Of a DNA stretch of 14,410 nucleotides, positions 6,446 to 13,724 are shown piece by piece (the stretch's first letter is position 1; the number at the start of each line of letters is the position of its first letter). Under the pieces are notes generated by a model that saw only the letters and a list, made by a program, of their open reading frames with translations, was not told the DNA's origin and did not search any database. This DNA comes from Spirochaetaceae bacterium (lineage in GTDB: Bacteria > Spirochaetota > Spirochaetia > Treponematales > Rectinemataceae), in assembly GCA_003452735.1 (NCBI GenBank), contig DMNL01000065.1, positions 1 through 14,410 of the forward strand, in the 5' to 3' direction. A program made the translations under genes and the position numbers.

Positions 6446-8050
6446 TTATAGATGGAGCCCTATCCCCAGCCATATTTCGGTATCGCCCCAATCTAGAGTT
6501 TTAGTTTCCAGGTAGTGTTCTATATTGTAGCCCAAAGAGAGCCGATAGGTGAACGATCGCGCATGTTCAGGAAATATCACCACATCGAGTCCTCCTCCCA
6601 TCAGAAGGTTGTCTATAGACCATAGAGGGTTGGCAGGATTCGTTCGCACATATCCTAAATCGAAGAAAGGAATAATGAAGATCTCCGCATCCATTGCTTC
6701 CCATTGGAAGAACTTGCCCTGAGCAAAATTTACCGGTATCTGCAAATTGACTATTGCAGCGAGATCGCCATATATTGGCCCTCGAATTCCACGAAGGTAG
6801 GTGCTCGCATCCACATCATCGAAGTAGCTTAGGTCGTTATATAAGCTCCACCCCGCATCCCAGCGCCCTATGGCCCGAAAATCAATTCCCAGAAGGTTGA
6901 ACCAAGAGTAAAAGGCTGAAAGCTGAGAGGAAAGAACAAGGTCTAGAGGTCGGGTAGAATGTTTCGATCCAATATGGAACATATACGATTCAGATAAAGA
7001 AGCACTGCTGCCTTTTCTGAAGTTGCCCTTCCATTTGATGCTATTGTATCCCACTGAACCAGATGCACTTAGTCCTGCATCGTATACCATGCCTTTGGCC
7101 AGATCATAGGATAAAGAAAGACCTGCGGAAGGTGTAAATGCGAGCATAGATGCCGAAGCTACTGAGAAAAGGGGAATACGAAGAGAGAGCGTTGTTTCTG
7201 CAATAGCTAGATATGACCAAGAACCGGCATCATTTTCTTGTTTATATGATGACTGCAATTCTATGTTTCCAGGAAAGAGAAGGAAAATCGGCCTTATTAG
7301 GCTCAAGCTAGCAATCCCTACATGGATTTTGCTGCTCTTTGTATAGGTATAGGACAGCGAAGGAACAATTGCCCAGTATTCAGGTGCCTCAGATATAGGA
7401 TACTCAGTCGAAAGGCTGATTGCAGTATCGCTGAAGGCTGGATCGAGGTTTCGGCCGATATCAACTGAGCTCGTAAGCGAAAACTCCCATTGAGAATTCA
7501 TAAAGCGAGGCGAGTATCCAAACTCAGCACCAATTGTCGTATTTCCACCTAAGAAATAATGGTCCAAGGAAAACACTAGTGGCTCCAGCATACCGAGAAA
7601 GTTGAAATCCTTATAGCGGAATGCAAGGAAAAAACCATCGTCTTCAGTGTATTTAGGTATTGGCACAGCAAGTGCGGTCAAGGTAGCATAGCCACGCACT
7701 ATAATAGTTATTGCTTCTGGATTGGATGGATTTCGCTGTTCATACCAGATTGCTGCCTCCTCGTTGAAGACTCTATTCTCCTGAAGAAGGCGCTGCTTTT
7801 CTGCAATAAAATCGTCGAGGTCGGATTGGCTTGCAAATTTCTGGCCTATTTGCATATCCAAATATCGAAGAACTGCTGTCTCTCGGACACCTTTCAAATG
7901 AAACTCGAATCCCTCAATATAAGGTGTTTGCTTAGGTTTTTCTTGTGTTTCAGTGCTCTGCGCATAAATGCTTGGAGCATTAGGAGCTTGCGCTATATAT
8001 AGCAAAATCAGCATCGAAAGTATTATTTTCATAGCACGATGAGTCAGCAT
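6446..8050 (-). CDS. Omp85-like outer-membrane protein with one POTRA domain
   Basis: A 534-residue exported protein. Residues 1-30 are a signal peptide (hydrophobic core about 9-20, likely cut after IYA-30). Residues 43-121 look like one POTRA unit: an opening strand (YIEGFEFHLKG), a helix beginning with RETAVLRYL, then a helix with DDFIAEKQRLLQENRVF, and a closing strand before 121. The remaining 400 residues alternate as barrel strands. At 419-424 is LRGIRG, placed where Omp85 proteins carry their L6-loop 'VRG(F/Y)' motif, followed by a strand with NLQIPVNF; the last strands contain GGGLDVVIF. This fits the BamA/TamA/two-partner group, but with one POTRA rather than the five of BamA. The ATG at 8050 has AAAAAGGAG 8 bases upstream and avoids overlap with the GT4 gene that ends at 8085; an ATG at 8077 is second best. 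Role in export of polymer or barrel assembly is inference. Confidence 0.68.
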   Translation of the reverse strand: MLTHRAMKIILSMLILLYIAQAPNAPSIYAQSTETQEKPKQTPYIEGFEFHLKGVRETAVLRYLDMQIGQKFASQSDLDDFIAEKQRLLQENRVFNEEAAIWYEQRNPSNPEAITIIVRGYATLTALAVPIPKYTEDDGFFLAFRYKDFNFLGMLEPLVFSLDHYFLGGNTTIGAEFGYSPRFMNSQWEFSLTSSVDIGRNLDPAFSDTAISLSTEYPISEAPEYWAIVPSLSYTYTKSSKIHVGIASLSLIRPIFLLFPGNIELQSSYKQENDAGSWSYLAIAETTLSLRIPLFSVASASMLAFTPSAGLSLSYDLAKGMVYDAGLSASGSVGYNSIKWKGNFRKGSSASLSESYMFHIGSKHSTRPLDLVLSSQLSAFYSWFNLLGIDFRAIGRWDAGWSLYNDLSYFDDVDASTYLRGIRGPIYGDLAAIVNLQIPVNFAQGKFFQWEAMDAEIFIIPFFDLGYVRTNPANPLWSIDNLLMGGGLDVVIFPEHARSFTYRLSLGYNIEHYLETKTLDWGDTEIWLGIGLHL

Positions 8051-8058
8051 TCTAAACG

Positions 8059-8067
8059 CTCCTTTTT
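8059..8067 (-). promoter_or_regulatory. Ribosome-binding site deciding the Omp85-like gene start
   Basis: AAAAAGGAG on the minus strand, 8 bases upstream of the ATG at 8050. It is better than the AAAGGA about 11 bases before the ATG at 8077. The resulting N-terminus starts directly with a signal peptide, which agrees with this choice. Confidence 0.65.
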
Positions 8068-8084
8068 GCAATTGCATAATTCTT

Positions 8085-9185
8085 TTATTCCTTTTTGATC
8101 TGCTTACAGTGCTTATAGAGCGACTCATATTCTGCAGCCATGATTTCAGCAGTATAGCATTTCTCCCAGAGTTTTTTGCCACTCGCTCCCATTGCTTTAC
8201 GCAGTTCGATGTCATCCGCAAGGCTATGGATAGCTGAAGCAAAATCCTCTGCGCTATTCTCCACAGCAAATCCTGGAGCTATTGGTAAATCCGCATACTT
8301 AAGAAGCTCGGGGATGCCTCCTACATTAGAGGCGATAAAAGGCTTACCTGCAGCCAAACATTCGAGAAGGGTCATCGGCAAACCTTCGTGGTCAGATGGC
8401 AAGAGGACAAAATCGCAAAAAGGAATAAGTCTGCCGGCATCTGAAATCGGGCCAAGCGCATAAAAGGTGGGTGGATCATCAGCTCGAGCATTGCCGCCTA
8501 TCCAAACGATACTGCAAAGGCCTTTTAGCTGGCGAGCCGACTCTCGAACTAGTTCGGGCCGCTTGGGAGAAGAGGGTCGAGCTATCATTAGCCCTGTCGG
8601 CGATTCCTTTTTTCGCAAATCTTCTAGAAGCTGTAGTGCTAAAGTCAATTCAGAAGCATCGGATTTCTGGCCGCTTGGAGCCTTTACGCCATTAGCTATC
8701 AGCTTTGGATGATACCCATCGGTTTGCATGCGCCTAAGATCGTAATGAGAGACAGCAACAATCGCCGATGTTCTTGGAGAAAGCATTTTATCTATGAAAA
8801 GAAGCTTTTTGTTAGCAACCTTGAGTTGGTCGTAGCCATGCATCGTATAGATTATTGGATATCTATTAGGATTTATGGCTATTCTTGTAAGCGCCGCAGC
8901 TTTGCTCGTATGAATATGGACGATATCGGGTTTCCAGCCCATACAGATATGACGAATTTCGGAGAGTGCTAATAGATCGTCCCAAGGTGCTATGTTGCGC
9001 TTTAGGTGCCGAACTGGTATTTTTTCTATCGAGGCCGGAAGAGAATGCCATGCGATTCCTGCTCCTTCCAAGCCAGAAGCAACTGCAACGATATGGCCAG
9101 ATTGACTCTGCAAAGCTGCAAGGGTAGAGATCATGCATTGCGCGCCGCCCGAGTCAGATCTGGTAACTATATGCAGAACTCTCAT
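8085..9185 (-). CDS. GT4-family glycosyltransferase (GT-B fold)
   Basis: A 366-residue cytoplasmic enzyme that would pass a sugar from a nucleotide-sugar donor to a lipid-linked acceptor. N-terminal acceptor domain: MRVLHIVTRSDSGGAQ (the glycine-rich loop of GT4 proteins) and DIVHIHTSKAA at 87-97. Donor domain: AVSHYDL at 144-150, NGVKAP at 165-170, and the E-x7-E retaining signature HEGLPMTLLEC at 266-276 with Glu267 and Glu275, then SNVGGIPELL at 286-295. The ATG at 9185 overlaps the stop of the preceding gene as TGATG and has AAGGA 6 bases upstream; it starts exactly at the conserved first strand, so a longer start at 9233 is not needed. The gene belongs to the block of five sugar genes whose ends overlap. 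Sugar specificity cannot be read from the sequence. Confidence 0.9.
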   Translation of the reverse strand: MRVLHIVTRSDSGGAQCMISTLAALQSQSGHIVAVASGLEGAGIAWHSLPASIEKIPVRHLKRNIAPWDDLLALSEIRHICMGWKPDIVHIHTSKAAALTRIAINPNRYPIIYTMHGYDQLKVANKKLLFIDKMLSPRTSAIVAVSHYDLRRMQTDGYHPKLIANGVKAPSGQKSDASELTLALQLLEDLRKKESPTGLMIARPSSPKRPELVRESARQLKGLCSIVWIGGNARADDPPTFYALGPISDAGRLIPFCDFVLLPSDHEGLPMTLLECLAAGKPFIASNVGGIPELLKYADLPIAPGFAVENSAEDFASAIHSLADDIELRKAMGASGKKLWEKCYTAEIMAAEYESLYKHCKQIKKE

Positions 9186-10342
9186 CAAGTATCCTTGTTC
9201 TTTTGAGCTTTTTCTGGCACTGCAAGGATACATAGTCCTAGGAAATATCCTAGTACTGTTAGTCCTCCTGGAGCCATCGCATCAAGAGACATAAAAATAA
9301 AATAGGCTAAAAGAGAGACATCAAACATTGTGAGAGGCACTCGTATTGCCCGAATCCGAGCAATGAGCAATGTTATGTATCCTGCAAGAGCGATAACACC
9401 ATTTTCGAAAAACATGGCTAGAAAGCTATTGTGAGGGCCAAGGCCTGTCTTGGCAAAGCTATCATAGAACGGTGTATCTATCATATAGGAACTCACAAGA
9501 TGGATATTAGCTGCTTCTGTAGTAAATCCCCAGCCAAGCAAAGGTTGCTCGAGGCCTTTCCTTAAGAATGCTTGCCAAAGATATTGTCGATTTGCTAATA
9601 AATCGTTGAATTGAGGAATGAATACCATCGAACCGATAAAAATAAAAACAAGAACAACTGCAAGTTCCAATCTAGCAAGTATGATTGCATATTTTGTTTC
9701 AGATAAAAGTATGAAGCAAAGTGCTGCTATCATAGCAAAAACCGCAGTCCTAGACCCTTCAAAACTTCCTGAGAAAAACGCATCTTGAAGGACCAGTATG
9801 AACATCGAGATAAGAATTGCTAGAGCTTGCAGCTTACTATTTTTTGTTTTATTTTGCCATTTATTCGTTCCCGTAAGAATTGCCGCCCATATCCCTACCA
9901 TTCCAAATGTATTTGCATTGTAAATCATAGGTAATATTTTGAATCGCATAAAAATAAAAATGATAAACAAATAAAAAAAAGTAACCGAAAATCCAACCGA
10001 GAGAGCTCTTTCGATGTCCTCTCTTGAATGAGCATATAGCATTGCACTACAGCCTGCCAGTACAACAACTCGAGATCCTGACTTAGCAAATGCTTCGAAG
10101 CTACCTTTCCCCAAAGCAAGCATAATACCATCTTTGGCTGCAATCGCCAGGAAAAAACCTATCACACATAAGGCCCATCGATCTCGGATAACAATTTGCC
10201 AATTCAAGATAAAGTACCAAAAGCTAAGTAAAAGAATGACAACAATTCCGATATTGGTATATCCGCTAAAGCTGAATGCAAGGGCAAAAAGAAATGGCAA
10301 GAAGCGTAAGCTTGTCGCAAATAGAGAATCGCGAGTCTTCAT
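9185..10342 (-). CDS. O-antigen ligase / polymerase-like membrane protein (Wzy_C family)
   Basis: A 385-residue inner-membrane protein with about ten hydrophobic segments (for example 14-25, 30-50, 57-70, 117-132, 176-188, 201-213, 226-243, 314-330, 341-352, 361-375). Between the late spans is a periplasmic-type loop with the WaaL/Wzy_C signatures: SFEGSRTAVFAM at 193-204, NRQYLWQAFL at 251-260, PLLGWGF at 267-273 and GPHNSFL at 302-308, where His304 is in the place of the conserved WaaL histidine. Members either join O-polysaccharide to a lipid acceptor or polymerise repeat units; sequence alone cannot separate these, and no other polymerase candidate is in the window. Its ATG overlaps the stop of the upstream fusion gene by 4 bases (ATGA), with AAGG 9 bases before the start, and its stop overlaps the next gene's start by one base. 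Confidence 0.82.
   Translation of the reverse strand: MKTRDSLFATSLRFLPFLFALAFSFSGYTNIGIVVILLLSFWYFILNWQIVIRDRWALCVIGFFLAIAAKDGIMLALGKGSFEAFAKSGSRVVVLAGCSAMLYAHSREDIERALSVGFSVTFFYLFIIFIFMRFKILPMIYNANTFGMVGIWAAILTGTNKWQNKTKNSKLQALAILISMFILVLQDAFFSGSFEGSRTAVFAMIAALCFILLSETKYAIILARLELAVVLVFIFIGSMVFIPQFNDLLANRQYLWQAFLRKGLEQPLLGWGFTTEAANIHLVSSYMIDTPFYDSFAKTGLGPHNSFLAMFFENGVIALAGYITLLIARIRAIRVPLTMFDVSLLAYFIFMSLDAMAPGGLTVLGYFLGLCILAVPEKAQKNKDT
9192..9196 (-). promoter_or_regulatory. Ribosome-binding site deciding the GT4 gene start
   Basis: AAGGA on the minus strand inside the last codons of the ligase-like gene, 6 bases upstream of the ATG at 9185, which forms TGATG with the ligase stop. It supports stop-start coupling. 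Confidence 0.55.
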
Positions 10343-12471
10343 TCTATTGCCTTTTTTGCGCGCAGAATTTGACGATAATATGATCCATATTCGTGCGCTG
10401 TACGTTCGATCGAAAGATATTTTACTCTTTCTTTCTCAGCTAGTACTATCTTTTCTCGCAGATCTATGCTCTCAAGGGAAAGTATTTGTGCAACAGCCTT
10501 CTCTATATCCAGAGCATCGAAAAAGAGGCCAGCACCATCTACTAGATCGGAAAGACCACTAGTGTTCCGCACTACTACTGGAAGACCAGCTGCCATTGCC
10601 TCCGCAACCGCCAAGCCAAGCCCCTCTTGCTGCGAAGTCTGTATGTATAAACGGCATGCAGCGAGAATATCCGGGACGTCCTCGCGCGAACCAAGGAATA
10701 GGCAGCGCTGTTCGAGTTGCATCTTTGCTGCTAAATCTTGAATATGTGGCCGCTCTGGGCCATCGCCTATCAATATGAGAGCATAGCTCTCTGGCAATTT
10801 GGCGAGAATCTCGAGCGCAATAGGGTGATCCTTTATCGGTACAAAACGCGCTGTCATAGCGATCCCAATTCTCCCTGCAAGAAACTGTACAACTTCAGCG
10901 ACAGGTGTTGCACTATTCGAAAATTGCTCTATATCGATACCGCTAATAATGGTTTGGAGCTTACTAGGAGGAATCCTAAGCCATTTTGAGAGCGCTTGCG
11001 CTACTGAAGAGCTCACACAGATAATCGAAGTATATCGCACGTAACAGGCTTTCTCGATCCATTTGAAAAAAGGAATGGACATACGCCGATTCTTACTTGC
11101 ATGTTCGGTAGTTATATAGATGGGCTTTCGAGCAAAAAGGCTTGCTAGTGCACACCAATGGAACGAAGGAGCAAGATGTGCGTGGACGATATCTGGCTGT
11201 AGGTAGCGAATTGCTCGCAGCACATCTAAGACCCTCAATACTGAATAGATTTGAAGTGCTTGTAGTCTCTTGTTGGATTTTTTCCCGTTCTCTATGGAAA
11301 CAAAGTGCCGTAAGTGAGTCCCATATATTGAAATGCCTGCCTTTTCAAGCATAGGAGCATATACGGCTGACTCTAGGTTGAGGGCAAGAACTGTATTCTC
11401 GATATGCTGCTCTTTCAGCCTTGGAAGAAGAGAAGCAAGAAAGCGCTCTGCTCCGCCCTGCGACAATGAATTTATAACATGTAGTACATGAATAGTCTTT
11501 TCTGAATCAGATGGTTTGCTTACTGATACATCACAGACGTTTTGGGGATTCTTTGAGCGAGCTAGAGCAAGACGATCAAAAACATAAGCAATATTTCCAA
11601 CTATAAATGCAGGAAACCGTACTTTTATAGGGAAAGAGACTTGCTTTAATGGTTCGAAGCTTTTTGGATCGAAGCTGGGAGAGCACTTATAATGCTTGCG
11701 AAAACGTATATAGTTTGATGCTTCTCTCAATTTTGCTCTATATGGCAAGTCATAGCCAAGCATATCCTTGTAGAAAAGCAGAGTTCCTATCGGATTGGCA
11801 ATGCGAAGCTCGAGGCTATGTGCAGATAGACCATCCGGCCGATATTCGCACTCATACAAGACTTCATTCGTTAGAAGCAATACATAGTCTGCATTCGCTA
11901 TACGATACCAGACCACGGCTTCGGTTAGGAATTTTTCGCCTTTGAATTCTGGAAAAGGAAAATGTAGCAATATTTCCTTTTTGTACACGTCTGCTTTATC
12001 GGTTCTAATTCCATAGCGATATGTGAGGCTTATTGCATCACAGAACTCCAGCCCGGCAGGAAAACAGTCACCGATAATATGTCCACTAAAATCTGCCTTA
12101 AGTCCGCTTAGGCCTGCCACATTGGGAATCGCTTCTATGGATGGTAGGTGGCTTGCAATGTTTTCGAGTGCTCTATTGGGAAGCTTGTCATCAGAGTCCA
12201 CTATATATATCCACCTGCCCTTGGCTGCACGCACACCATCGTTGACAGAACGATGCTTACCTCCATTCTGTCGCTCGATGAGAATAATGACGAGAGCACT
12301 ATCGAGCTGCCACTGCCTAACAAGGTCGGCAGTTCCATCTGTCGATCCATCATCGACAATGAGCCATTCGAAATTGGGATAGGTCTGCGCTTCTAGCGAA
12401 GCCTTGAGCCGTGATAGAGTCGAAGCTCGATTCCATGTCGGAGTGAGCACGGTTATGAGAGGCTCTATCAC
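10339..12471 (-). CDS. Bifunctional glycosyltransferase: GT2 domain fused to GT4 domain
   Basis: One uninterrupted 710-residue frame holds two complete-looking transferases. Residues 1-240 are a GT-A/GT2 domain: ITVLTPTWNR at 6-15, VDDGSTDG at 39-46, QNGGKHRSVNDG at 68-79 and the metal-binding VDSDD at 91-95. Residues 326-705 are a GT-B/GT4 domain: INSLSQGGAERF at 333-344, DIVHAHL at 427-433, ISGIDIEQF at 509-517, and E-x7-E in QQEGLGLAVAEAMAAGLPV (Glu616 and Glu624). About 85 residues, partly amphipathic, join them. The protein would add two sugars by different mechanisms (GT2 typically inverting, GT4 typically retaining). The start is GTG at 12471, overlapping the previous stop as GTGA, with AAGGAGA ending just upstream. 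The stop overlaps the ligase-like gene by 4 bases. No transmembrane span is evident. Confidence 0.88.
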   Translation of the reverse strand: MIEPLITVLTPTWNRASTLSRLKASLEAQTYPNFEWLIVDDGSTDGTADLVRQWQLDSALVIILIERQNGGKHRSVNDGVRAAKGRWIYIVDSDDKLPNRALENIASHLPSIEAIPNVAGLSGLKADFSGHIIGDCFPAGLEFCDAISLTYRYGIRTDKADVYKKEILLHFPFPEFKGEKFLTEAVVWYRIANADYVLLLTNEVLYECEYRPDGLSAHSLELRIANPIGTLLFYKDMLGYDLPYRAKLREASNYIRFRKHYKCSPSFDPKSFEPLKQVSFPIKVRFPAFIVGNIAYVFDRLALARSKNPQNVCDVSVSKPSDSEKTIHVLHVINSLSQGGAERFLASLLPRLKEQHIENTVLALNLESAVYAPMLEKAGISIYGTHLRHFVSIENGKKSNKRLQALQIYSVLRVLDVLRAIRYLQPDIVHAHLAPSFHWCALASLFARKPIYITTEHASKNRRMSIPFFKWIEKACYVRYTSIICVSSSVAQALSKWLRIPPSKLQTIISGIDIEQFSNSATPVAEVVQFLAGRIGIAMTARFVPIKDHPIALEILAKLPESYALILIGDGPERPHIQDLAAKMQLEQRCLFLGSREDVPDILAACRLYIQTSQQEGLGLAVAEAMAAGLPVVVRNTSGLSDLVDGAGLFFDALDIEKAVAQILSLESIDLREKIVLAEKERVKYLSIERTAHEYGSYYRQILRAKKAIE

Positions 12472-13724
12472 ATAATTCTCCTTGGAGGCTCTGATAGCTT
12501 ACGCTTATGCTTGTCTTTGCCCTTGAGTTCGTATTTGCGCATAGGCTTTATTTCTTGCCTTTCATTTTCGGACAGCACATTGGCTTTGGCGAACAAGTTA
12601 TCTAAAGCAGCCGAAAATCTTGCGTATTGTGCTTCGAGCGATAGTTCTCGAATATAGTAGACGCGAGCCTGTGCATTCTCTTTAGGAGAGCCGGACATTA
12701 TTTGCGAATATAATCTCTGAAGTGCCTCGACGAATTGCGCCTCTTTATCAACTACAATCGCGTTTGCCGCAATAGGATCATATCCTACGAAAGACTCCTT
12801 TGTTCCGACAATGGTTCTTCCGAGCATAAAAGCCTCGGCGGTCTTGACTTTGATGCCCGATCCCCAGAAAATTGGCGATACTACACAGTCTGACTGATAG
12901 TACCAGGGATCCACTTCATCCACAGTACCAATGACATGAACACGATCCGCAGCAAGCTGAGCACGATATTTCTCGAAATTTCTACCGACTATGAAAAGTT
13001 CTCCTGGGACCTGTGGCAATACATTGTGCACAAACCATCGGATACCTTCAATATTAGGTGGAAACGCCGATCCAGCAAATAACATATTGAATTTATCGGT
13101 CTTATTTTTTGATTTCACCTGTTCTGCTAATGCTCTATTGTAGCGATCTGCGACAACAGGCATTATTATGCAATCTGCGGAACGCCCATAGAGGCACTGA
13201 AGCTTTTTGCTATCTTTTCTTGTTAGTGTCATTACAAGGTCGGCTCTTAACGCTTCTTTTTCGGCTCTTAGAATCGCTGGGAGCAGTAAGGCATTATGAA
13301 TTCGGCCTGCGCGCCAAACTCGCTGCGCATAGAATTCGCATTCGACATTATGAAATAATACCGCAGTTTTGAGGTCTGGCCGAGAGATTCGGGCATCGGA
13401 AAGAAGCCTTCCATAGACTGACTGATCCAGAAAGACAAAATCATAGCTTGGTATAATTCTGCGTAATTGTGCGGCTTCTTGCCTCCCATAAGGGAAAAAC
13501 CGGCCCTGTAATGCATCGAAGAGGACTGCCTGGCGACTTGTTGGCCGCTTGCAGAATTCATAGAGATAGAGCTCGTTTACTGAATGCTGAAAATATGTCC
13601 TGAGCATATAGAGAAGCGAGTTCGATACATGGTCTGCGCCTCCTTTGATTTGCTCTATTCTTTCGCCTCGAACATATAGGACATGAGGTTCATTTCTTTC
13701 AATGGCATGCCTTTCAGAGCTCAT
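12468..13724 (-). CDS. GT-B glycosyltransferase with basic C-terminal tail
   Basis: A 418-residue protein of the Glyco_trans_1_4 type. Signs: PHVLYVRGERI at 13-23 then GGADHVSNSLL at 28-38 (GT-B first strand and glycine loop); LFHNVECEF at 123-131; the domain linker MLFAGSAFPPNIEGIRWF at 214-231; and the donor-site segment PIFWGSGIKVKTAEAF at 284-299 followed by GRTIVGT at 302-308. Here the lysines and Glu297 replace the more common E-x7-E layout, as in related sugar transferases of exopolysaccharide loci. Residues 385-418 form a highly charged, lysine- and arginine-rich tail (KPMRKYELKGKDKHKRKL) that may contact the membrane surface. The ATG at 13724 overlaps the end of the upstream GT2 gene by 11 bases, with only AAGG 9 bases upstream. 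The stop overlaps the GTG of the fusion gene. Sugar specificity unknown. Confidence 0.82.
   Translation of the reverse strand: MSSERHAIERNEPHVLYVRGERIEQIKGGADHVSNSLLYMLRTYFQHSVNELYLYEFCKRPTSRQAVLFDALQGRFFPYGRQEAAQLRRIIPSYDFVFLDQSVYGRLLSDARISRPDLKTAVLFHNVECEFYAQRVWRAGRIHNALLLPAILRAEKEALRADLVMTLTRKDSKKLQCLYGRSADCIIMPVVADRYNRALAEQVKSKNKTDKFNMLFAGSAFPPNIEGIRWFVHNVLPQVPGELFIVGRNFEKYRAQLAADRVHVIGTVDEVDPWYYQSDCVVSPIFWGSGIKVKTAEAFMLGRTIVGTKESFVGYDPIAANAIVVDKEAQFVEALQRLYSQIMSGSPKENAQARVYYIRELSLEAQYARFSAALDNLFAKANVLSENERQEIKPMRKYELKGKDKHKRKLSEPPRRIM
12477..12483 (-). promoter_or_regulatory. Ribosome-binding site for a GTG start
   Basis: AAGGAGA on the minus strand in the last codons of the basic-tailed glycosyltransferase gene. 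Its GGAG core is 6 bases before the GTG at 12471. There is no usable ATG nearby: the adjacent ATG is followed at once by TGA. The GTG start therefore rests on this site and on the GT2 fold beginning at residue 5. Confidence 0.65.

Noticed and set aside
6429..6491. Longer start for the deacetylase (adds 21 residues)
   Set aside because: It would overlap the end of the Omp85-like gene by 46 bases, adds no conserved segment, and the ATG at 6428 has a GGAGG site.
8051..8269. Longer start for the Omp85-like gene (adds 73 residues)
   Set aside because: It runs far into the GT4 gene, and the added residues would bury the signal peptide inside the protein.
9186..9233. Longer start for the GT4 gene (adds 16 residues)
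   Set aside because: The conserved first strand begins at the ATG at 9185, which has its own ribosome site and a TGATG junction.
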